Assembly: GCA_027422505.1 (NCBI GenBank)
Contig: JAPQWV010001393.1
Location: forward strand, 1-64,000
DNA: 64,000 bases
Source: Craterostigma plantagineum
Taxonomy: Eukaryota; Streptophyta; Magnoliopsida; Lamiales; Linderniaceae
Direction of reading: 5' to 3'
Part shown: positions 10,912 through 21,328 of the stretch, one piece after another
Numbering within the stretch: position 1 is the first letter of the stretch
Layout of the letters: every line of letters starts with the position of its first letter
Program-made: the position numbers and the translations under genes
The notes under the pieces: model-generated
What the model saw: only the letters and a program-made list of their open reading frames with translations
Told to the model about the DNA's origin: nothing
The model's database searches: none

Positions 10912-11571
10912 TCAATCATCACCGGTATCTAAATTTAGTATGCGACGGAGGGTTTTAGACGCAGAATCAGCTTTGTCAAACAGGTCGCGGGCAGATATGG
11001 ACTTTGTCACTGCATCAACGCTAACAGAGAAACCATATGGCGATGGGATTCTCTCCCTTGTAGGAGATGTAGGTGCAGATTTTGAAATAGGTTGAAATTC
11101 CACTTCAGAGATTGATCCCTGCAACTCAAGTGAAACGGTTCTTTTTGGCCTCACAGAAAACTTATGCATGGGCAAAGAACACGGCGGGGGAGAATTCGAA
11201 TAATCAGGACCAGCCCAAAGCTCAGAGAAACGAAAATCACCCCCCTTGTTCTCGAACTCAATCTTCATAGGTTTCGTGATGGGGTTGCTTTCCAGAACTC
11301 TTGTTGAACATTTACGATGCTCTTTAACAAATATCAACGGTGTCTTCGGTGAAAATGTAGAATGATTAGCAAGAGACTTCGATTTAGGGAAACCTCGAGA
11401 AGGGTTTGATAACAATCCTGCCCCAGACTGGAATGCTCTGCAATTAATTCCCTGATAATCATCATTCAAAGGCGGTGACCCCATAGAATCTAACTTGTTC
11501 AGATTATGATTATGATTCCGAACGTAACTGTGGTTATGCCTCTGACGAGTAGCAACACTTACAGTATCCAT
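10912..11571 (-). CDS. PNRC-like (proline-rich nuclear receptor coactivator-type) plant protein
   Basis: The 219-residue product starts at the ATG at 11569-11571; a longer reading frame would need a TTG start. It is rich in Ser, Pro and Asn and looks largely disordered. Residues 116-134 carry ELWAGPDYSNSPPPCSLP, followed by RPKRTVSLEL. This core resembles the short proline-rich motif of PNRC-type proteins. In animals PNRC2 binds the decapping factor DCP1, so a role in mRNA decay is possible but is inference here. The C-terminus (about 185-216) is a basic, likely helical segment ending RRILNLDTGDD. A cag acceptor-like site on the minus strand at 11658-11660 suggests a 5' UTR intron. An LTR element lies 106 bp upstream of the ATG in the opposite orientation. 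Confidence 0.75.
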   Translation of the reverse strand: MDTVSVATRQRHNHSYVRNHNHNLNKLDSMGSPPLNDDYQGINCRAFQSGAGLLSNPSRGFPKSKSLANHSTFSPKTPLIFVKEHRKCSTRVLESNPITKPMKIEFENKGGDFRFSELWAGPDYSNSPPPCSLPMHKFSVRPKRTVSLELQGSISEVEFQPISKSAPTSPTRERIPSPYGFSVSVDAVTKSISARDLFDKADSASKTLRRILNLDTGDD

Positions 11572-11676
11572 ATATAGGCAACTCAACGTATTCCTTCAAA
11601 AAGCTTAATTTGTTGTTCTCCTTCTACTTTTCGCAGCTCTTAAACCTTCAATTACAACTGAAATCAACCAGGAGCA

Positions 11677-12117
11677 TGTAAGGACCCGACCTTATTATGA
11701 TATGGCGATTGAAGCAGGGCAGATCAAGAAAAAAGCTCAAGGAAGAATCTTCAAAGAATTGGGCTTAGGGCATGTTTTGATAACCCATCAACATATTACT
11801 AGCCCATTTATGCTTGGGTTTATTTTGATATTTGACTATATAACTAATGTAAGGAATGGAAATTAAGCGAAATGAATGAAGTTCTCTACTTCTCTGATCT
11901 CTCTCCCTCTCTAATCTATCATCTCTCTGCTTCGATCTATCTTCATCTCTCTCACTCTCAATCTGTATCTCTCCCCCTCTCTAAGCTCCCCTTCTTCTAA
12001 GCTCTGTTCGTCATCTTCTTTTCAGATTTCTTCCTAGAAGCTAAATACTACCACGCACGCCAGCTGTTTGATAGAGGTCCCAAGTAAGAAACCTAGTAAT
12101 TAAGGCCGGATCTTACA
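11677..12117 (+). mobile_element. 5' LTR of a gypsy-type retrotransposon
   Basis: The segment begins tgtaaggacc and ends ggatcttaca, giving TG...CA with matching inverted ends. It is 441 bp long and is followed after three bases by a primer binding site. It contains a pyrimidine-rich leader with many ctctct repeats. The base run gagca precedes it, but the partner TSD was not found because the element is truncated by later insertions. It sits in the 5' leader or promoter of the PNRC-like gene, 17 bp from a possible splice acceptor. Confidence 0.8.
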
Positions 12118-12120
12118 AAT

Positions 12121-12133
12121 TGGTATCAGAGCA
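12121..12133 (+). other. Primer binding site (initiator tRNA-Met type)
   Basis: tggtatcagagca lies three bases after the LTR end. It matches the usual plant retrotransposon PBS complementary to the 3' end of initiator methionine tRNA, and it fixes the element's plus orientation. Confidence 0.85.
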
Positions 12134-12157
12134 TTCGAACCTTGGACCGTTTCAACG

Positions 12158-12600
12158 ATGGCGATTACTTGGATCAAGATGTCTCCTACCTTCTATGGAA
12201 CGGATGCAATAGCTTGGGTAGAGAAGTGCAGTCAATACTTCGCATCGAAGACCATAATTGATGTCGAGCAAACGCAGCGCGCTTGGCTCTACGTCGAAGG
12301 CGAGGCTCTCGAATGGTACGACGAGTACGTTGAAGGTAAAGATTTAACTTGGAATGAATTCACTGAAGCTCTGCTCAAGAGGTTTGACAGTAGAGAACTT
12401 GTCGAACCGACAACAAATGGTGTAGAAGCACTGCTTACTGTTGATCAGTCAGGGTTGGAAGACCAGGAGTCGTCAGTGGTTGAGGTCGAAATCTGCCAGG
12501 AGCTGGGTATTAAAAGTGCTGTTGATGAGGAAGTTGGACTTGCTGGCATGTTTTATGAGCAGAAAGAGTTTTATCAGATCAAAATGAGTTGTTTGACCGA
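12158..12600 (+). pseudogene. Truncated gypsy gag
   Basis: The frame opens at the ATG at 12158, 25 bp after the PBS. It encodes a retrotransposon gag core: FYGTDAIAWVEKCSQYF, then RAWLYVEGEALEWYDEY, then WNEFTEALLKRF. This is the helical capsid region of Ty3/gypsy gag proteins. After about residue 145 the reading frame drifts into sequence resembling the leader of a copia element. No zinc knuckle, protease or polymerase follows, so the element is broken. The boundary at 12600 is approximate. Confidence 0.75.
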
Positions 12601-12689
12601 GGTTGGTGGGATATCGATCCGTTGCTCTTTGGCGAGGATCGCTACCATTCGATCGAGGGCGTTGGTATATCGAGCCGTTGCCCGTATGG

Positions 12690-13208
12690 AACAGTTTTTC
12701 GATCGAGAAATTAACATGATCGAAAAACCTAGCGAGAAAAATTGTACTAATCGAAAAAAAAACAGAATACATTTAACACAGATTCGAGCAAACACGGTGA
12801 ATTAGACGAAGAAACTCTAGGTATTTGCTCGTATCAGATGATGAACACGCACGAACAAACAATTAAACACATTATGAAGCAAAACATGTCGATTTTAACC
12901 AATATCATAATGTGGTTTAACAGTTTTACGCATGAACAATAGTTTCTCAAATCCGATCGAATCTGCTAAATCAATGTTCAAACAGCTTCGGATCTAATCG
13001 CAATCAACTTATATCACTAAAACGAGCACAAAGACACTAAATCTAACCAAATAAGCACAGAATTGAGCTATTAGATCGGAATTGAATTTCGCGCCAAACT
13101 GTTCTTCGATGGAACAGTGTCATAATCAAAATTTCGATCTAATTCTAGCAATTTACGATTCATAACAAAACGAATCCTCTCTCATACCAATTATTAGGTC
13201 TTACCAAT
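12690..13208 (-). mobile_element. Copia-family 5' leader fragment
   Basis: This segment resembles 30250-31271 and 59370-59800. It shares the words cgatcgagaaa, gaacatgttt-like runs and the ttcgcgccaa ctgttcttcg region. It lies just inside the LTR at 13209-13559 on the minus strand. The junction carries a 17 bp tandem duplication (see findings). No gag follows. Confidence 0.6.
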
Positions 13209-13559
13209 TATTAGGTCCTATATTATCAACTCCAATGATCCTAGACTCGAAATCTAAGGCAATCGATTAGAATTGTTGAAATTAGGATTTCGATCGAAAA
13301 CTTCGTTGAAGAGCTTGGGAGAAAGTTCGAGTAGTGAGAGAACGATTTATGACTTTCTCTCTCTAGAATTTGATTTGCAAGCCTTTCGGATCAATTGACT
13401 AAAATTCTTTATTAAGCTCAAACGTGTACAATGTATTTATACCAAACATACTTGGTATAAATAACATGCTAAGTCCTAAACTAAGGACAAATACAATATA
13501 AGCCCCAATCTACGAAGACAGCTAATTAAATCAAAGCATAATTACAAGTGTATTATACA
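13209..13559 (-). mobile_element. Copia-family LTR, copy 1 (351 bp)
   Basis: This LTR aligns with 31272-31622 (also 351 bp) and 32794-33135. Shared landmarks in plus orientation are the ctctctctagaat block, tttgcaagccttt, tataccaaa-cttggtataaat and aagtcctaaactaaggac. On the minus strand it starts TGTATAATAC. Its terminal dinucleotide has decayed: the minus-strand end reads ...AATA where the other copies read ...AACA. It acts as a 5' LTR of a minus-strand element whose leader is at 12690-13208. Confidence 0.75.
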
Positions 13560-13635
13560 CTAAGAAATTATCTAAGGCGAAGTTCTTCTTGTTGGTTCTC
13601 GGGCCGATACTGTGCTCCTTTTCTCTTAATCCTTA

Positions 13636-14450
13636 GGCCTTCCTCAATGCTAAGCCCAAAAAAATAGGTTTTTTGTGTGCCACGTCAGCGCCACCTCAAA
13701 AGTAAAAAGCCTCTACCTCCAAAACAAAATCTCTCCCCAACCATAAACCCAAAAAAGTAGGTTTATTGGGGACCCTCTTTAATTTCATTTAATTTTATTT
13801 AATTAACCAATTATATTTATCTAATTTTCAAAATAATTTATAAATTTCCCCATAATTATATTTTATATTATTTAATTTTTTATATTTAAAAAAATTTGCA
13901 TAAAAAATATTATTTACTTATTTCAAACTAAAAGAAATAAACATTTTTAACACATTAAATTTTTTTTCTTAAAATAAAAAAAATAATAAATATTAATAAA
14001 CAAATATTAATATATGATAAAAAGGAAATAAAGTATTGGAAAACCATCACATTATATTTATCTAATTTTCAGAATATTTTATAATTATATTTTGTATTAT
14101 TTAATTTTAAATTTAGTAAAAAATTAATAATGCAGGAAAAATTAGAAAAGTTAAATAAAAAATAAACATTTTTTAACGCATTAAAATTTTTTAGTTAAAA
14201 TTATAATAAATATTAATATATAAACAAAATATTAATATATAAATAAATATCAATATATAAACAAATATTAATATATAAATATTAGTAATGAGATAAGAAA
14301 AGTAAGAAAGAAAAAAAAAACTGCAAAAAATCCAGGTATGATATATTAAACCTACCAAAAAACCTCCTGGGAGCCACAGTGGTAAGAACCTCAAATTATT
14401 AGGTTTTTCTCTATCCTAATCACCCAGAAAACCCAGCATTGAGGAAGGCC
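13636..14450. mobile_element. PIF/Harbinger-type MITE, 815 bp, TTA TSD
   Basis: The ends are exact inverted repeats, ggccttcctcaatgct at the left and agcattgaggaaggcc at the right, flanked by TTA at 13633-13635 and 14451-14453. A 3 bp TTA/TAA TSD with GG-starting TIRs is the signature of PIF/Harbinger elements and Tourist-like MITEs. The interior is extremely AT-rich with tandem aaatattaatatata units near 14210-14280. No transposase is present. Confidence 0.85.
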
Positions 14451-14453
14451 TTA

Positions 14454-15306
14454 AGAGGTTTCATAGATTATCGATTCGATGAAGTTCACAGTTATGGAAT
14501 TCGAACCCAAGGCCTTGCTTCTCTTCTCGTTTCCCGATATAAGACCGAATTATCGTTGGATAAATTCACTTCGTGGTGCTCCTCTTTCCAGCTGTTCTGA
14601 TGAGCATACGAGATTATCGATGGGGAAGTTCACATCAAGATCCATGCCCCCTTCTTATGATTTCTGAAAGATCTCAATAATTGGAAGTGCAGGTTCTTTT
14701 GGACTGGTTTTTGTGCGTTGAGCATTCCTGCTGTGCGTTTTCCACCTTCTTTTGTCATCTTTTTCTGTGTCGTATCGTATTCTCCCTCTCCTTTTATCGT
14801 TCGAATATCCCGCCGAAGACTTAGATATTCGATTGAAGGCTCGAAGGGGTTTCAAGTGAAGAAAAGGTATTGGGAGAAGGCGCAAAATGGATGACTAAAG
14901 GCTATGTTAAAGGATTGAAATATTTATTTGGCCATGTGAAGAATTTCCTAAGTGCCCTAATTTTTTTCCTAACGTTCTAATGCAAGGCGAGTATGAGGCC
15001 AAGAATCACTCGTTCAGACAAGCAATTGATGAGTGACTCGCTCAAGAGTAAATCCATAGAAAAAAATAGGAAGGCTAGAATCCTCACTTATATGAAGTGG
15101 CTTTGTGTCTAGTGGACAAACTAATGACTTTTAGACACAAGAATGAGACATAGATTGACAAAATTAAGCAATTAATCAGTCGCATGTCAGGGAAATTCAT
15201 ACGTGACTAGATCGAGCATCCTAATGATATCGTCATTCCCCTAATACTATAAGTATATATTTTTGAAATGTTTAGATTTATGTATGTATTATTTTTGTTT
15301 TAAGTA
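14454..15306. other. Unassigned sequence between two elements
   Basis: I see no intact ORF, LTR end or TIR here. A short direct repeat (ttatcgattcgatgaagttcaca near 14470 and tatcgatggggaagttcacatca near 14617) suggests degenerate repeat DNA. Confidence 0.4.
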
Positions 15307-16104
15307 TCATGCAAAATATAGTATTTTAGTATGAAAACACATAGAACAGAACATATGAAAGCACCTAGGAGCACGTAAGGCACATATTACGGAAGATTCA
15401 ACATGCATAATTTTCCGACAAGGAGCTGGAACCATTTTTTCATCCAATGCCTTGGTGAAAATGTCCGCTAGTTGATATTCCGTGTTCGCAAAATACATGT
15501 CAATTGTGTCTTTTTCTACGTGATCTTTAATAAAGTGATATCGTATGTCTATGTGTTTAGTGCGTGAATGGTGAATAGGATTACACGTTATGGCAATGGC
15601 ACTTTGACTATAACTATATATGGGTATATTATTTAAATTTTTCCCATAATCGCGAAGCTTAGTTCGCATACAAAGCAATTGCAAGCAACAACTGCGGCCG
15701 CGGCGTATTCTGCCTTAGCCGTCGATGTTGAAACGCAATTCTGCTTCTTGGATGAGCAAACCAACTTTTCGCCTAAAAATTGAGCGCCATCGGACGTGCT
15801 CTTCCTATCCATTCGGCAACCTGCACAATCAGCATCAGTATAGCAAATTAATTTGAAATTTGTTCCTTTAGGATACCATAGTCCTAAAGTTGAGGTGCCC
15901 TTGAGGTAGAGCAAAATCCTATTGACTGCGAGCATGTGGGAGTCTTTTGGTCGGTTTGGAAACGGGCGCAGAGGCATGTGGCAAACATGATGTCCGGCCT
16001 GCTTGAGGTGAGATAGAGAAGAGACCCAATGATGCAACGATAAAGGGTGATGTCGACCGCTTTTCCAGTGAGATCGCATCCAAATTGCAACTTGATGACG
16101 TAGG
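15307..16104 (-). pseudogene. Copia RNase H fragment
   Basis: Across two frames the minus strand encodes a copia C-terminal pol region. It reads [20 protein letters not shown], then [35 protein letters not shown] and STAKAEY, ending with QLADIFTKAL. At least two frameshifts separate these blocks. The domain is separated from its RT (19047-19790) by the inserted solo LTR at 16110-19041, so the two are halves of one interrupted element. Confidence 0.85.
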
Positions 16105-16679
16105 AGTGCTGTCGCGCCTCGACTTCCTAACCGCCTATTCTAGCGCATTCTACGTGCCTAGCGAGTTTGTAAATAAAGAAGTGCACCGAAAACGCGTACA
16201 AATTTTTCATTTTTCATTTATGGAATGGAACATCGTTCTATACAAGACAAAAGAATGCATGTCGAACATTAGGTTGCAGACATGGTCTAACTACAACGGC
16301 GAAGGTGTGTCGGCACAGCAAAAGCTCCTATGCGCCCGGCCTCACAGGTCGTCATCCACACACACACGTCCACCCCAAAAGCAGCGCGAAGCTCCAAAAG
16401 ATCGGCCTTGTCTTTCAACACGATCACATACCGTGGTCGTCGGTGCCTACAACACACAACATAAGGAATGAGCCACCGAGGCTCAGTAAGCAGAAATCAT
16501 GCATGTATGCATGTGACACTCCCCCGCAACGACAATCCGCGTCGATGCATATAACACTCGCAAAGGCAATCCGCGCCGATGCATATAACAATCGTATCAA
16601 TGTACTCAGACTAATGTCACTCGGGGCCCGCGACGCACTTACTATGCACCTCTAAGAGCTCAAATGTCCTCAATAGGAT

Positions 16680-16930
16680 CGTGACAGCGACCCACGCTGG
16701 GTATCCTACGCTAGGTCTCCCTAGGTCGCACCCTCCCAGGTCGTCCCCTCTGTCATACGGTAGCCCACGCTGGTAGCCTACGCTAGGATTCCCCCTAGGT
16801 CGCTCCTTCCAGGTCGCTCCTTCCGCAAATAGGGCAGTTGCCTACGCCAGTTAGCCTACGCTAGCATAGCTAGGTCGCTCCTTCCTGGGTCGCTCCTCCT
16901 GCCTCAATAATAACCGGCGTCGTACGCCAT
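16680..16930. repeat. Degenerate minisatellite within the solo LTR
   Basis: Short words recur: agcctacgctag, ctaggtcgctcc and ttccaggtcgctcc. Each appears two to four times with variable spacing. No coding function is visible. Confidence 0.65.
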
Positions 16931-17634
16931 ATAGGGTGCCATAGAAGTCGTCCATGACTCAACTATGAGTCGACACACCGGCCTATATCGGCGGGTCTTA
17001 GTCGCATACAAGCGACATAATAGTATGCACACTCAACCCCACGACCCTCCCTCACGAGTTCGTGTGTGCACGTGAGTATGCATATGCAGATGTAGGTAAA
17101 TGCAACATAGACTTACCACATTTAAATACTTCAATCAATTTACGAAATTCATAAAACCACGTAGGCACGTAATCACGCAATTTAGGCACGTAACACAAGT
17201 TGTGTGTCGTAGTTGGATTTCTACTTACCTGGCGTCCGTAGACTAACTGCTACCTGCCCTGGCGAATTTCCTAAGTCCCGACCTTAGGCACCAAAACATT
17301 CGTATTAGTAAGCTATTAATTAATTAAGCTAGCTAAGTACTCGAATTATTTTAAGTCATGAACCTAATTTTCGACTTTAAACTATTTGCTAGCCGGTCTA
17401 GTGAAATTCCTAAAATTTCATCCTTTAAACCTGCCAAGGCTATAAAGTCAGTCCATAAATTATTTTAAATCAACTATATAATTGTCGTTCCAAAATTCTA
17501 TCGAATGCAACGTCTACCTATACCGAAAATTGGCCCTAAGGACACCGATAGGCCAATTATGATCGGGCGTTGAAAGAGCCTATGCTCATTGGAATTGGAA
17601 TATTTTTTTTTATAACTTAAATCGTTTTAATCCA

Positions 17635-18210
17635 AGGGGCTCAATTCGCGAATTTGATTTGCGAAGTGTTTGAGTTCGCAAACCATTTGATTCGTAAAAC
17701 TCGATTCGCCATCCTCATAGGACCCGCAAAGTGTATGAGGATTCGCAAAATGGCTTGGGGTTCGCAAAAGTGCATGGTCCGCAAAGTTGGTAAGTTCGCA
17801 AACGTCAGCCCTCAATTCGCAAAATGAAGCCGCAAAGTCCCTATCCACTTGGGGTTCGCAAACCATCAACCCGCAAAGCTTTCGCTTGGTTCACAAATCG
17901 GGTTCGCAAGGTGCTCGATTCGCGAAGTGGCCGAGTTCGCCGACTTCGCCGGACCCGCAAAGTCTTGCTTTGCGAAGTAGGGTTTGCATGGGTTCGCAAA
18001 CCTCACCCCGTGACACCTTCAATTCGCGAAACATGGTCTGCGATCCCTCCTTGTCTCTCGATTCGCAAAATACTGCACTACTTCGCGAAGTAACCCACTT
18101 CGCGAACTACTCTGGCTTCGCGAACCTCGGCATGTAAAACCTATTAGATTCGTGAATCCCATTTGGCCTAGGGTTCGTGACTTGGGGTTCGCAAAGCTCA
18201 CCCTTCACGA
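17635..18210. repeat. Interspersed ttcgcaaa / ttcgcgaa word cluster
   Basis: More than 25 copies of the octamer ttcgcaaa, its palindromic form ttcgcgaa, or the core cgcaaa occur in about 575 bp. Spacing is irregular, 15-35 bp, with little conservation between copies. This is not a simple tandem repeat. It lies inside the solo LTR and breaks off sharply at both sides. Confidence 0.75.
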
Positions 18211-19046
18211 CCTCTAGCCTAAAAAAAAACATCTTTTTGACCCGCAAAACCTCATACTATCGATCTAAGTTACCTTTTTCTCAAGAACTCCATGAATACC
18301 TTATGAACACTCAAACGTAAAATTCGAATTTAGTGAATATCACTATTTTTATGCATATTCTTAGTGTGCTAACTCCCTAAACATGATAGATCTAAACATA
18401 GAACCTAAATTTGTAGCAAAAACAAAACGTGAAAAATGGTAAAATTTCATACCCTTTCAAATGCTTGAGTTCGACTTCTTCTTCCTCTCTCTTCCTTTGC
18501 TTTTTAGTGTGAGAGAAATGATCTTTAGATATTTTTGAGTTTGCAAGGCGTGGGTCTCCCTTAATTCAAGGAACTTGGTTTGTTGCCAAGGTTTATCTAC
18601 GAGGTTTTGGGCTTAATTTACCTTCAATTCTAGCCCAATTGTAACCATTAGCCCAATTTCCTTATTCTTACTAATATTATTTTCCTCTTTATTCAACATT
18701 TTCGAAAATTCCTAAATCAATTAAGGGTCACTTGGTACAAATTAATTGTACCAAGTTTCACAAAATCACCTAGGCACATAATATTCCACACGAAACTTCA
18801 AGTAAGTCACACAAGGACGAAGGTAACACACGAAAAGCACGTAATTGCATTCCACATTTTATGCAAATTTATTGGCCCTAATGTGCTTACGATGTCAGGA
18901 CCCGAAATTAATAGCACATAAGTCGCATAATGCACGTAAGTCACGTTAATGCGCATAGATCATGTCGATGCACATAAATCATGAAGTCGCATTTTGCTAA
19001 TTTATTGGCCCTAAAGACTTACGGGAAACCCGGGTGCTACAAGTGC

Positions 19047-19800
19047 TGAGAGGCTTGCTCTGATCTTGATGGAATTTTTTCAGAATGTCTTTCGTATACT
19101 TGGTCTACTTATAAAAATTCCATCTTCGAGGTGCCTGACTTGTAGTCTATGGAACCTTGCATCTCTCCCATGTGACTCATTTCAAACTTGCTCTTCATTA
19201 AATCTTCAAGCCTCTTGCAAAGACGTGGATTTGTTGATTCGAAGATGATGTCGTCTACGTAAACTTGGACGACCATCAAGCCTTTGTCTTGCTATTTGAT
19301 GAAGAGTGTCGTATCGATGGTTCCTCGGATGAATCCATACTTTACAAAGAATTCGCTCAAGACATCATACCAAGCACGTGGTGCTTGGTTTAGTCCGTTG
19401 CTTTATCCAATAGATAGACGTGATCGGGATGAGCTTGATCAACAAAGCCTTCTGGCTGAGCGACATAGACTTCCTCCTTTAACACGCCGTTGAGAAAGGC
19501 GGTCTTAACGTCCATTTGGTAACTTTGAAGTCGGTATGGGCCGTATAAGCCAAGAGAAGGCGGATGGCTTCGATTCGGGTCACAAAGCGTACGTCTCGTC
19601 GTAGTCAATGCCTTCTTGTTGATTATAGCCCTTTGCAACCAATCTTGCTTTATTCCTGAGTACTTCTCCATATTCATTCTTCTTGTTCATAAATACCCAT
19701 TTCGTCCTGATGATGGTTTTCCCATGCGGACGGGGTACTAATGTCCACACTTGAAGACGTTCGAATTGGTTGCTCGTCTTGCATCGCAATTACCCAATCC
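19047..19800 (-). pseudogene. Copia reverse transcriptase fragment
   Basis: The minus strand encodes VWTLVPRPHGKTIIRTKWVF, then [20 protein letters not shown]. In another frame it reads [20 protein letters not shown] and [25 protein letters not shown]-type active-site box (VVQVYVDDIIFEST) is readable near 19235-19275, but in a third frame. Family order and spacing are copia-like. Multiple frameshifts and stops make it non-functional. It continues into the RNase H at 15307-16104 once the intervening solo LTR is removed. Confidence 0.85.
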
Positions 19801-20479
19801 GTGTCTTGAAGTGCATTGGCTACCTTTGTTGGCTCGTTTTGGCTTAAGTAGCAGCTAAACAGTCCGCTCTGGTTTATTGTTCTAACTCCACGTGAAGGAT
19901 TACCAATAATCTGATAAACTGGATGAGCTCAAGTCCACTTTCGCTCATGAGGCAAAGCCGAAATTGAGGCATCAGCCATTTGTGAGGCGAGATCTCCAAT
20001 GATCTGAGATTGTTTAGCTGGTTTAGGTAATTCAATATCTGCACTAGAGTTGAGCGACTCTGATGATATTTCATCAACTTCCACATTTGAAGTAGTCATA
20101 TTATGTGGTAATTCTGAATCGGTGGGGTGGAGACAGTCGAAGTACTTGGTATATCGGCATCGTCTTGTGGAAGTTCCACCGTAGGTATCGTAATTTGGTT
20201 GTTAGGCCGTATATAGATACTCGAAGAGTGAGTCCAAATCTTCTAGAGCTAATTGTAAAGCTTCTTCTGATGATGAAGACTGTGTTGTTGCCGTCTTTGT
20301 TGGTTTGTGCCAACACACCAGTGAATACGGGTTCTAAACTGTCGTATTCAGAAGCCATCTGGTTAGGCACGGGTCCTGAACTGAGATGATTAGGAGCCAT
20401 CTCTGCTACTTCATGAAATTAACATTGTAGCTTTCCTTGATTGTATGGTTGGACTAGATGTATACTCTGTACGCTTTAG
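19801..20479 (-). pseudogene. Degenerate copia pol linker between integrase and RT
   Basis: This stretch lies between the integrase core and RT of the same minus-strand copia element, where the variable integrase C-terminal tail normally lies. Short ORFs exist in several frames, with Ser/Asn/Gln-rich products. No domain is recognisable. Confidence 0.5.
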
Positions 20480-21304
20480 AAGTTAATGAATACCTGACGA
20501 ATGTGGCTTCAAATGCTTTAGGGTCGAACTTAGCACGTTGCTCTCTGTCGTTCGCCACAAACCACTTGCACCGGAAGACCTTGAAAAAGGAGATGTTGGG
20601 TACACGCTTGTTGATGATTTCGTGCAGAGTCTTGTCGAAGCACGAACGACCGTCCTATTTTGAGTGAAACAGACGGTATGTACTGCTTCCGCCCAAAGAA
20701 AGTGTGGCAGGCCGGAGTGAATCAGCATTGTACGCGGCACTTCCACTAGGGTTCTAGTCTTCCTTTTAACTACTCCATTCTGTTGAGGAGTCTTGGCGGG
20801 TGAGAATTGCTGACTAATCCCAAGTTTTTTATAAATGTCAATGAGTTATTTATTCTTGAACTCCGTACCGTTGTTTGTTCTGATGACTTGGATTGTCTGT
20901 TGTAGCAAGTTCTGAGTAGAGTTCACGAAATTTATATTCAAGTCCCCTATCTCATCTTTAGTGCGGAGAAACTTTGTCCATGTGTAGCGAGAGAAATCGT
21001 CTACAATGACCGGTACATACTTCCGTCCGTTGATACTATGTGTTTGCATCGGTCCACAGAGGTCCATGTGTAGAAGTTCCAGAGGACGTGAGGTAGAGGC
21101 AACGTGATGGTTGGTAGACCGTGAACCAACTACTTCATTGAGAGGCGTTGAAGAGCTTTGATGTTGAGATGAGAGAGACGTTGATGGCATAAGCTGTTTT
21201 TCTAAATTGTTGTAAGGGAGATGAGGCAAACAACTGTCGAGATCCGCACGGACGTCAGGTTGATCGAGTAAAGATTTGATTTCCAAAGCCCTTGGAGGAG
21301 TTCT
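20480..21304 (-). pseudogene. Copia integrase fragment
   Basis: The minus strand reads LELLHMDLCGPMQTHSINGR, then VIVDDFSRYTW and VIRTNNGTEFKN. These are the first two catalytic Asp regions of a copia integrase core. A second frame reads EVPRTMLIHSGLPHFLWAEA and VHTVCFTQNR, the following helix region that includes the usual W-A-E-A. The upstream edge at 21304 abuts another LTR-like start, so the gag and protease are missing here. Confidence 0.85.
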
Positions 21305-21328
21305 TGTTAGGGATATGCCCTCGGTATG

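Larger units (their letters stand above)
16110..19041 (-). mobile_element. Solo LTR, 2932 bp, TSD AGTGC, chromovirus (Tekay-like)
   Basis: The segment starts tgtcgcgcct and ends gggtgctaca. It is flanked by AGTGC at 16105-16109 and 19042-19046. Removing it rejoins copia RT to RNase H. No internal coding region or PBS is found, so it is a solo LTR. On the minus strand it begins TGTAGCACCCGGG, as large Tekay/Del-type chromovirus LTRs do. It shares a landmark with 59950-62557 (tacttacctg-ccg near 17220 and 60248). It contains a minisatellite (16680-16930) and an ttcgcaaa-rich block (17635-18210). Confidence 0.85.
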
